Of a stretch of DNA of 5,174 bases, positions 1 through 5,174 are shown one piece after another. Both the position numbers and the translations under genes were made by a program. Origin of the DNA: Desulfocapsa sp. (GTDB taxonomy: Bacteria > Desulfobacterota > Desulfobulbia > Desulfobulbales > Desulfocapsaceae). The notes under the pieces were generated by a model that saw only the letters and a list, made by a program, of their open reading frames with translations, did no database searches and was not told where the DNA came from. Every line of letters starts with the position of its first letter. The stretch's first letter is position 1. The stretch covers positions 1-5,174 of the forward strand of contig JAOZLM010000187.1 of assembly GCA_029934815.1 (NCBI GenBank), given 5' to 3'.

Positions 1-1133
1 GCCAATGCACCAATATGAATAAAGGAAGGTGATCGAATATGCATACGATAGGGTTTCCCCTTGGCGTCACTGATAAAGTAGAATCCAAGCTCACCCTTTG
101 GTACTTCGGTTGCCACGTAAATATCTCCTTCCATATACACATCACGGTCTTCAATAAGCTTTATAAGACCCTGGCGGGCAGAAGTATCTGCCTGCACCTT
201 ACGCCCTGGATTTGATGGCATCACCAGATCCGGTGCATCATCACCAACAATGGGACCAGGAGGCATTTTTTCAATACACTGCCTGAGGATATAATTGGAC
301 TGTCTCATCTCCTCCATGCGGCATCGATATCTGGCATAAGTGTCCCCGGTTTCCCCCAAAGGGATTTCAAAATCAAACTGATCGTAGGCTGCATAAGGCA
401 TGTGTTTACGAATATCGTAATCTACTCCTGAACCTCTGAGCGATGCTCCGGTAAGACATAGATCCAGTGCTTTTTCTGCGGACACTGTACCAACATCAAT
501 AGTTCGTTTGAGCCAGATACGGTTGGTGTCAATGAGTGTTTCGTATTCTTCAATGTATGCTGGGAACTCATTCACAAAATCATCCAGCTTCCTCATAAAC
601 TCGTGTGTTACATCCTGCCTGACCCCACCCAAACGTGTATAGGTGGTGGTGAGTCGTGCTCCGCAAAGCTCGGCAAAGAGTTCAAGCAATGTCTCGCGTT
701 CTCTAAAGGCGTAGAGAAAAACAGTCATGGCGCCAATATCAAGGGCATGGGTTGCCAGCCAGAGAAGGTGCCCGGTAAGCCGTGACATCTCACAAACCAT
801 CACCCGCAGATATTGCGCCCGATCTGGTACTTCAATATCCAGAAGTTTTTCAACCGCTTCACTGTAGCCAACGTTATTGGCCATGGCGGTCATATAATCG
901 AGTCGATCTGTGAGGACGAGATTTTGAGCATACGTCCGATGTTCAGCAAGTTTTTCAAAACCCCGATGCAGATACCCCACTTGAGGGGTACAATCGACGA
1001 TAGTTTCACCGTCAAGTTCCACATCCACCCGTAACACACCGTGGGTGGCAGGATGCTGCGGCCCCATTTTCAGCTTGTATCTGTCTTCATCTCCCTGTGA
1101 GACGGGGATGCTCAGTGTCGATGTTTCAGTCAT
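1..1133 (-). CDS. nuoD: NADH-quinone oxidoreductase subunit D (49 kDa), 3' end cut by window edge
   Basis: Translating the minus strand gives an open frame of 377 full codons from the ATG at 1131-1133 to the window edge. Stand-alone NuoD is usually about 390-410 residues, so only a short C-terminal tail is missing. NuoD is the peripheral-arm subunit that, with NuoB, forms the quinone-reduction pocket of complex I on the cytoplasmic side. Seen motifs: GPQHPATHGVLR (residues 24-35), YLHRGFEKL with the pocket His at 56, and DRLDYM with the pocket Tyr at 80. Later come LGGVRQD and GASLRGSG, and near the edge the family-typical RMHIRSPSF. There is no N-terminal Cys-x2-Cys pair as in NiFe hydrogenase large subunits, so it reads as a true NuoD. 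The second, C-terminal hydrogenase Cys pair would lie outside the window. The start is set by AGGGAGG at 1142-1148, 8 bases upstream of the ATG. It overlaps the end of nuoC by 8 bases, and nuoC is not fused to it. Confidence 0.97.
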   Translation of the reverse strand, partial: MTETSTLSIPVSQGDEDRYKLKMGPQHPATHGVLRVDVELDGETIVDCTPQVGYLHRGFEKLAEHRTYAQNLVLTDRLDYMTAMANNVGYSEAVEKLLDIEVPDRAQYLRVMVCEMSRLTGHLLWLATHALDIGAMTVFLYAFRERETLLELFAELCGARLTTTYTRLGGVRQDVTHEFMRKLDDFVNEFPAYIEEYETLIDTNRIWLKRTIDVGTVSAEKALDLCLTGASLRGSGVDYDIRKHMPYAAYDQFDFEIPLGETGDTYARYRCRMEEMRQSNYILRQCIEKMPPGPIVGDDAPDLVMPSNPGRKVQADTSARQGLIKLIEDRDVYMEGDIYVATEVPKGELGFYFISDAKGKPYRMHIRSPSFIHIGAL

Positions 1134-1695
1134 ACAGATCGCCTCCCTTACTCACTTTCGGGAAGTTAAAATCAAATTCCTGCAACTGTTTTGCTTTTTC
1201 TTTGAGTTCGGTAAAGCCACTCCACTCTGTATCACCCCGTAATTTATATTCCTTTTGCAGGGGATGCCCTTCAAAACCATCAGGTGTAAGAATTCGTTTG
1301 AGATTCGGGTGATTGTTAAATGCGATGCCGACAAGATCATAGGTTTCACGTTCCAGCCAGTCAGCACCAGTCCAGACCGAAGTGATTGAATCAATGGCAG
1401 GATGTGCAGAATTTGGGATCTGTGCCTTCAAACGCAGACTGGTTCGATTATCAATGGAATAGAGCTGATATATCACCTCAAAGCGCTCAATAAACTTTCC
1501 TTTGCGGGTCAGATTATCCACTCCGCAAAGGCAGTTAAGATGATTCATCCTATGCTTTCCCTTCAGGAACATGCACATAAGAAGAATAAATTCTGCGTGA
1601 ACAAGTACTGAGACCTGTCCCATGTGCTCATGAATCCCAAGGATTGAATCCGGAAAGTTTTCCTCCAGATCGTGGGCTATGCGAATTGGCTCCAT
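1126..1695 (-). CDS. nuoC: NADH-quinone oxidoreductase subunit C (30 kDa)
   Basis: This encodes 189 residues of the peripheral-arm 30 kDa subunit, which packs against NuoD and NuoB in complex I and carries no cofactor. The family signature ERETYDLVGIAFNNHP is at residues 115-130, followed by the usual GFEGHPL (140-146) and a charged C-terminal tail. The frame is open further upstream, to 1770, but that extension lies inside nuoB and reads as unrelated sequence. The ATG at 1693-1695 has AGGAG 8 bases upstream and begins MEPIRIAHD, so I chose it. The gene overlaps nuoB by 19 bases and nuoD by 8, which suggests translational coupling. One oddity is a Cys-x-Cys (residues 55 and 57) in the stretch where the family usually has a hydrophobic-acidic LTAVD-like run. 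I attach no function to it. Confidence 0.97.
   Translation of the reverse strand: MEPIRIAHDLEENFPDSILGIHEHMGQVSVLVHAEFILLMCMFLKGKHRMNHLNCLCGVDNLTRKGKFIERFEVIYQLYSIDNRTSLRLKAQIPNSAHPAIDSITSVWTGADWLERETYDLVGIAFNNHPNLKRILTPDGFEGHPLQKEYKLRGDTEWSGFTELKEKAKQLQEFDFNFPKVSKGGDLYD
1142..1148 (-). promoter_or_regulatory. Ribosome binding site for nuoD
   Basis: The minus strand reads AGGGAGG inside the 3' end of nuoC, 8 bases before the nuoD ATG at 1131-1133. It fixes the nuoD start, which precedes the nuoC stop. Confidence 0.8.
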
Positions 1696-2195
1696 CTTCC
1701 CTGCTCCTGCATAATTTTTTCTTGTAATTTGATCAAACCTTCCAGTAATGCTTCGGGTCTGGGCGGGCATCCCGGAATATACACATCCACAGGAAGAAAT
1801 TCGTCTGCACCCTGAACAACAGCATAGGTGTCAAACATGCCACCGGTACAGGCACATGATCCCATGGCGATTACATACCTTGGTTCCGGCATCTGGTCAT
1901 ACACTCGCCTCACCACAGGAGCCATCTTCTTGGTGATGGTTCCAGCGAGAATCAAACAGTCGGCCTGACGGGGACTGGCTCTAAAAATAATACCAAATCG
2001 GTCAAGATCATTGGTGGCAGCACCTGCCACCATCATCTCAATGGCGCAACAGGCCAGGCCAAAAGTGGCAGGCCAGATTGAACCGGCCCTGCCCCAGTTA
2101 ATGATTTTATTCAGGGGTGCCACAATGGCACTGGCTCCTGGAATAAATTTGATCCCATCTTTGATATGTACGAGATCGTCGTTCATTTTTCCCAT
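1677..2195 (-). CDS. nuoB: NADH-quinone oxidoreductase subunit B, N2 cluster subunit
   Basis: This encodes 172 residues of NuoB (PSST/Nqo6 family), the subunit that holds the terminal 4Fe-4S cluster N2, which passes electrons to quinone. The four expected ligands are visible: the adjacent Cys49-Cys50 in FGLACCAIEMM, Cys114 in GSCACTGG and Cys143 in GCPPRP. An upstream TTG at 2214-2216 would add seven residues, and an ATG at 2184-2186 would remove three and make an ATGA overlap with nuoA. I prefer the ATG at 2193-2195 because AAGGGAG sits 7 bases before it. The N-terminus has no signal peptide, and the protein is cytoplasmic and peripheral. It overlaps nuoA by 13 bases and nuoC by 19 bases. 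Confidence 0.97.
   Translation of the reverse strand: MGKMNDDLVHIKDGIKFIPGASAIVAPLNKIINWGRAGSIWPATFGLACCAIEMMVAGAATNDLDRFGIIFRASPRQADCLILAGTITKKMAPVVRRVYDQMPEPRYVIAMGSCACTGGMFDTYAVVQGADEFLPVDVYIPGCPPRPEALLEGLIKLQEKIMQEQGRWSQFA
1704..1708 (-). promoter_or_regulatory. Ribosome binding site deciding the nuoC start
   Basis: The minus strand reads AGGAG inside the 3' end of nuoB, 8 bases before the ATG at 1693-1695. It supports the 189-residue NuoC over the longer open frame that begins at 1770 within nuoB. Confidence 0.8.
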
Positions 2196-2560
2196 TGAAA
2201 TGCTCCCTTTTTCCAACCGTAGATATAGCCAACAAGGAGAAGTGCGATGAAGATGAACATTTCAACGAGCGCAAACAATCCCAGCTTGTCGTAGACCAGG
2301 GCCCATGAGTAGAGATAGACTGCCTCAACATCGAACACGATGAAGAGTATGGCGATGAGATAAAATTTCACCGAGAAGCGCATACGCGGTTCTGCCGATG
2401 GTGAATTGCCCGATTCATAGGCGACCAGCTTTTCAAAGTAGGGTCGATTCATGCGAAAGAATCGACCAATCCAGAGGGTCACTGCTCCAAATGCAATACC
2501 AAGCACGAGAAAGAGCAGGATCGGTAGATATTCTGAAGGAAGGTAAGAACCAGACATCAT
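2183..2560 (-). CDS. nuoA: NADH-quinone oxidoreductase subunit A
   Basis: This encodes 125 residues of the small membrane subunit of complex I (ND3 family), next to the quinone cavity. Three hydrophobic segments are visible at about 11-33, 64-88 and 95-116. The loop after segment 1 has the conserved YESG (Glu49). Segment 2 carries FDVEA (Asp77, Glu79), and segment 3 begins with Glu100. These match the conserved acidic positions of E. coli NuoA (Glu51, Asp79, Glu81, Glu102), as I recall its sequence. Two consecutive ATG codons open the gene. The first, at 2558-2560, has AGGGAG 8 bases upstream, while the second would be 11 bases away. That ribosome binding site overlaps the stop codon of the iron-sulfur gene in front, so the two genes are tightly coupled with only 12 bases between them. 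Confidence 0.96.
   Translation of the reverse strand: MMSGSYLPSEYLPILLFLVLGIAFGAVTLWIGRFFRMNRPYFEKLVAYESGNSPSAEPRMRFSVKFYLIAILFIVFDVEAVYLYSWALVYDKLGLFALVEMFIFIALLLVGYIYGWKKGAFQWEK
2203..2209 (-). promoter_or_regulatory. Ribosome binding site deciding the nuoB start
   Basis: The minus strand reads AAGGGAG inside the 3' end of nuoA, 7 bases before the ATG at 2193-2195. It supports that ATG over the upstream TTG at 2214-2216 and the downstream ATG at 2184-2186. Confidence 0.75.
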
Positions 2561-2568
2561 TTTTGTAT

Positions 2569-2574
2569 CTCCCT
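2569..2574 (-). promoter_or_regulatory. Ribosome binding site for nuoA
   Basis: The minus strand reads AGGGAG, 8 bases before the first ATG of nuoA. It overlaps the stop codon (2573-2575) of the iron-sulfur gene. It favours the first of two consecutive ATG codons and ties nuoA translation to the upstream gene. Confidence 0.8.
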
Positions 2575-3079
2575 ACGCTTTCTGACTCAAAATACGTTCA
2601 GCAAAATCCTGCCGCTTTTTATCCGAGGCCTGCTCAGGGGTACCAAAGCTGAGACAACCGGTGGTACATTTAGAGACACAGGCGGGTTCGAGACCTTCAT
2701 CAATTCTGTCCATACAAAGGTTGCACTTATCCACTTTTCCGGTGTTACTATCCCACTGGGGAACACCCCAGGGGCAGGCGTCCATACAGGCTTTACAACC
2801 CACGCAGTGTGCAGCATCAACAAAGACGATACCGTCCTTGACTCTGCGTTGCATGGCACCTGTCGGACAGGCATCCACGCACCATGGTTTTTCACAGTGG
2901 AAACAGGCCATGTAGACAAAATCAAGAACAGGAAGATTATTCTTCATTGTGGGGCCGACCTGTATCATCTTGCAGAAGAAGGCTCCCTCTGAGCTGTCAT
3001 TTTTGGTTTTACAGTGAACCTCGCAGGCTTTACAACCAATGCACTGCTCAATATCCTGGGTTACGTAATATTTACTCAT
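2573..3079 (-). CDS. Four-cluster 4Fe-4S electron-transfer protein (DmsB/PhsB/HycB family), partner of the molybdoenzyme
   Basis: This encodes 168 residues with four Cys groups in the order typical of molybdoenzyme electron-transfer subunits: Cys13/16/19/23, Cys59/62/67/71, Cys92/95/98/102 and Cys119/122/134/138. All sixteen positions are Cys, which predicts four 4Fe-4S clusters and no 3Fe-4S cluster. Two more Cys lie at 36 and 142, and the last group reads CTTGC where CPTGA is usual. There is no signal peptide or membrane segment. It is shorter than DmsB (about 205) or PhsB (about 190) and close in size to the soluble protein HydN. Its role is to pass electrons between the upstream catalytic subunit and another partner. 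The start ATG has AGGAG (3088-3092) 8 bases upstream. It lies 14 bases after the molybdoenzyme stop and 12 bases before nuoA, with no NrfD or DmsC-type anchor gene following. The family is firm, but the redox partner is not. Confidence 0.93.
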   Translation of the reverse strand: MSKYYVTQDIEQCIGCKACEVHCKTKNDSSEGAFFCKMIQVGPTMKNNLPVLDFVYMACFHCEKPWCVDACPTGAMQRRVKDGIVFVDAAHCVGCKACMDACPWGVPQWDSNTGKVDKCNLCMDRIDEGLEPACVSKCTTGCLSFGTPEQASDKKRQDFAERILSQKA

Positions 3080-3087
3080 TTTCGCGA

Positions 3088-3095
3088 CTCCTCTT
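3088..3095 (-). promoter_or_regulatory. Ribosome binding site for the iron-sulfur protein gene
   Basis: The minus strand reads AAGAGGAG here, with its AGGAG core 8 bases before the ATG at 3077-3079. It overlaps the TAA stop (3094-3096) of the molybdoenzyme gene, which points to coupled translation of the pair. Confidence 0.8.
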
Positions 3096-5174
3096 ATGCA
3101 GCTGGTTTAACGGTAACAAAACATTCATTCAGGGTCAGACCGCCACCTGCATGATCCCAGTCTTTCAGCTTTCCTTTCATAAAGACATGATCGGCAAGGC
3201 CTTTTCCAAACGCCCTTTCTTGCGCCGGAACATCTGTTCCAAAACCGTGCAGCATAAAAACCGCCTCGGGATGTATAAAATCAGTTACTTCCGCTTCTAT
3301 GGTTCCCTGTACATCTTCGTTACCGACAGTAACGGTGTCACCATTGGATATACCCAGCTTTTTTGCTTCAGCTGTATGAATCATCAGTGTATTTGTACCC
3401 AGCAGTTGTGAGAGAACAGGATTGTTGTTGGATTGCCCGTGTGTCTGGTACCCTTTTCGACCAAAGAGAAGTCGATAGCTCCCCTCTGGCGGTGATTCCG
3501 GGCTTTCGTAGGGTTTGAAGCTTGGAATACCGCCCTCTTCCCTTGTCTTGTTGAAGAACTCAATCTTGCCAGATTCTGTACCAAATTTGATATTCTCTTC
3601 AGAGATACCAATGGGTTCGTCACAGAGTGTAACAAAACCCTTTGCATCAAAATCCTCTATCTTTACATTGGTGTCCTGCAGCTGATAATTCCAGATATCT
3701 TCAATGGTTTTATAGGGGAAATATTCTCCTTTGCCCAAACGCTCGGCAAGGTCAACGTAGATCTGCCAGCCAGGCTTGGAGTCATAGAGTGGCTCTACAC
3801 ATTTTCGTCTCATGCCGAACCCTGGCTCGGATCCTTTGTCAGCACGGAGGATGGTATCCCTTTCCAGATAGGTGGATTCCGGCAATATGACATCGGCATA
3901 CCATGCGGTTTCGCTGTAATTCACATCCACTGATACCAGAAGGTCAAGCTTATCCAGGATTCGTTTTTGTTCTTTGGGATCGGGCATGGCTATAAGAGGA
4001 TTATGCCTGTGGGCGATATAGGCCTTTACCGGATAGGGTTTTCCAGTATCAATAGCCTCGTAGGCAATCTGCAGCATACCTGCACCAGCATCGAAATGAC
4101 ACATCTCGGTATCACACTTATCGCATCGTTTTTCTTCCACATCCGGGATATCTGCCCCAAGACTCTTCAGTCCTTCTGATCCTGCGTGTTCTGGCGTTTT
4201 AGGGTAAATCAGGCCACCGGTCTGCTCCACGTTCCCCATGAGTGCATTGAGGATATTGAGCATACGACTGGCGTAATAGGTGTCTTTATAGCGGGCATAG
4301 AGCCAGCCGATATGAAAAATAACCCCTGGACGATCAGCGTTCACTTCGTGACAAAAGGCTTTGATTTCTTCTGCTGAAATCCCGGTTTCCTCTGCAGCCC
4401 ACTCGGGAGTATACGGTTTCAGGAAGGTCCTGAGTTTGGGCATACCAACACACCATTTGGATACAAATTTTTCATCATAAAGCTTGTTAGCTACAATATA
4501 GTTGGTGATACCAAGAAGAAGTGCATAGTCAGTACCCGGTTTGTTCTGCCAGTACCTGGTGGCCTTAGCTGCGGTATTTGTGACCTTGGGATCCACATAG
4601 GTGACATGGGCACCGTTTTTAACGGCCTGCATAAAACCTTTTACCTCTTTCACCTTGAACGACTCGGTGATGTTCCGGCCAAAGAGGACGATATGTTTTG
4701 CATTTTTCAGATCGTAATCAAATCCTGTCCGTCCCATACCAAATGTTGATTTACAGGCATGGTTTGCATTCCTGCCACAGGTACAGTCGTGATTGATATA
4801 GTTCGGTGAGCCAATGGCCTTCATAAAGGCCTTGCGCATGTCAGCGAAAGGGCCGCCACGGTCGGTGAGCATGATGGCTTTTGCACCATGTTCATCTATG
4901 ATGGCCTTTAGTTTATCACTTATATAATCATAGGCTTCATCCCAGGAGGCTTCTTTCCATTGACCACTCCCTCGAGCGCCATCACGAATCATCGGTGATT
5001 GCGGACGTTGCTCATCATATTGAAAAGGAATGGAGGCAGCACCTTTTGCACAAATAGAGGTTCCCATGCCAGCATCATGACTGTTACCCTCTACCCATGT
5101 GACCTTTCCGTCCTCCACTTCAACTCTTAGTGGGCAACGTACGGCACACATGCCGCAAATGGAGTACACAGATT
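3094..5174 (-). CDS. Molybdopterin-dependent oxidoreductase catalytic subunit (PsrA/PhsA-like), 5' end cut by window edge
   Basis: The frame runs from the window edge to a TAA at 3094-3096. Counting from the Val codon at 5167-5169, 691 residues are visible. Domains in order: an N-terminal 4Fe-4S domain with Cys5/8/12 and Cys40 (x2, x3, x27 spacing) followed by AKG; the bis-MGD-binding core; and a C-terminal molydopterin-binding domain from about residue 565 with HGQSNNNPVL and LGISNGDTVTV. Cys131, in HDCTCGRNA, is the likely metal ligand. The position lacks the Cys/Sec-His pair of formate dehydrogenases. LPESTYLERD (429-438) and ILNALMGNVEQTGG recall polysulfide/thiosulfate reductase catalytic subunits. 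A linker holds an added Cys-x2-Cys-x4-Cys-His at 349-358. The GTG at 5167-5169 is probably internal. The true start, and so any Tat signal or NuoG-like N-terminal domains, lies outside the window. The substrate cannot be assigned; candidates are sulfur oxyanions, polysulfide or another small substrate. It is the first visible gene of the operon. Confidence 0.92.
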   Translation of the reverse strand, partial: SVYSICGMCAVRCPLRVEVEDGKVTWVEGNSHDAGMGTSICAKGAASIPFQYDEQRPQSPMIRDGARGSGQWKEASWDEAYDYISDKLKAIIDEHGAKAIMLTDRGGPFADMRKAFMKAIGSPNYINHDCTCGRNANHACKSTFGMGRTGFDYDLKNAKHIVLFGRNITESFKVKEVKGFMQAVKNGAHVTYVDPKVTNTAAKATRYWQNKPGTDYALLLGITNYIVANKLYDEKFVSKWCVGMPKLRTFLKPYTPEWAAEETGISAEEIKAFCHEVNADRPGVIFHIGWLYARYKDTYYASRMLNILNALMGNVEQTGGLIYPKTPEHAGSEGLKSLGADIPDVEEKRCDKCDTEMCHFDAGAGMLQIAYEAIDTGKPYPVKAYIAHRHNPLIAMPDPKEQKRILDKLDLLVSVDVNYSETAWYADVILPESTYLERDTILRADKGSEPGFGMRRKCVEPLYDSKPGWQIYVDLAERLGKGEYFPYKTIEDIWNYQLQDTNVKIEDFDAKGFVTLCDEPIGISEENIKFGTESGKIEFFNKTREEGGIPSFKPYESPESPPEGSYRLLFGRKGYQTHGQSNNNPVLSQLLGTNTLMIHTAEAKKLGISNGDTVTVGNEDVQGTIEAEVTDFIHPEAVFMLHGFGTDVPAQERAFGKGLADHVFMKGKLKDWDHAGGGLTLNECFVTVKPAA

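Noticed and set aside
603..1312. Several plus-strand open frames of 60-73 codons antisense to nuoD and nuoC
   Set aside because: All are short, overlap conserved nuoD and nuoC coding sequence on the other strand and show no family resemblance.
1..1695. A group 4 NiFe hydrogenase instead of complex I
   Set aside because: The NuoD protein lacks the N-terminal Cys-x2-Cys nickel-ligand motif and has the quinone-pocket His56 and Tyr80 of true NuoD, and NuoA, typical of complex I, is present.
1696..1770. N-terminal extension of nuoC by 25 residues
   Set aside because: It lies wholly within nuoB in another frame, does not resemble NuoC, and the ATG at 1693-1695 has a well-placed ribosome binding site.
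2302..2334. Ser instead of the common Pro in the NuoA motif after FDVEAVYLY
   Set aside because: This position varies in the family (E. coli NuoA has Ala, as I recall it), so it is not a meaningful anomaly.
2884..3411. Plus-strand open frame of 175 codons
   Set aside because: It lies antisense to the well-supported iron-sulfur and molybdoenzyme genes, spans their junction, has no recognisable motif and no clear ribosome binding site. It is a shadow frame.
5167..5169. GTG as the start of the molybdoenzyme gene
   Set aside because: The frame stays open to the window edge, only five bases lie upstream so no ribosome binding site can be judged, and the start would leave just four residues before the first cluster Cys. 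The gene is better treated as cut at its 5' end.
3094..5174. The molybdoenzyme as NuoG
   Set aside because: It keeps a presumed metal-ligand Cys and a full C-terminal molydopterin-binding domain with PsrA/PhsA-like motifs, and it is placed before nuoA rather than between nuoF and nuoH. NuoG-like N-terminal domains beyond the window cannot be excluded.

Overview
The window is a single minus-strand operon fragment with no plus-strand gene that I can support. In transcription order (right to left) it holds: the 3' part of a molybdopterin-dependent oxidoreductase gene (3094-5174, 5' end outside the window); a four-cluster 4Fe-4S electron-transfer protein (2573-3079); and the start of a respiratory complex I locus, nuoA (2183-2560), nuoB (1677-2195), nuoC (1126-1695) and nuoD (1-1133, 3' end outside the window). 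Coding density is close to total. The only gaps are 14 bases and 12 bases, and the nuo genes overlap one another by 13, 19 and 8 bases. No promoter, terminator, RNA gene, repeat, CRISPR array or mobile element is visible, and no stretch over 300 bases lacks a gene.

The nuo genes encode the membrane arm/peripheral arm junction of NADH:quinone oxidoreductase-type complex I: NuoA (three membrane segments), NuoB (N2 cluster ligands), NuoC (30 kDa subunit) and NuoD (49 kDa subunit, quinone-pocket His and Tyr). NuoC and NuoD are separate genes. NuoD lacks the N-terminal Cys pair of NiFe hydrogenases, so this is a quinone-type complex and not a group 4 hydrogenase.

The unusual part is what sits in front of nuoA: a complex-iron-sulfur-molybdoenzyme catalytic subunit and its DmsB/HycB-type four-cluster partner, with no membrane anchor gene between them and nuoA. 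By analogy with formate hydrogenlyase, where a molybdoenzyme (FdhF) and a four-cluster protein (HycB) feed a complex I-related core, these two proteins may exchange electrons with this complex I. That is inference. The adjacency is seen, but the physical connection is not.

The organism is a bacterium with anaerobic respiration. Moderate base composition (judged by eye), separate nuoC and nuoD, and the CISM-type enzyme would suit an anaerobic lineage such as Desulfobacterota, but the window does not fix the taxon.
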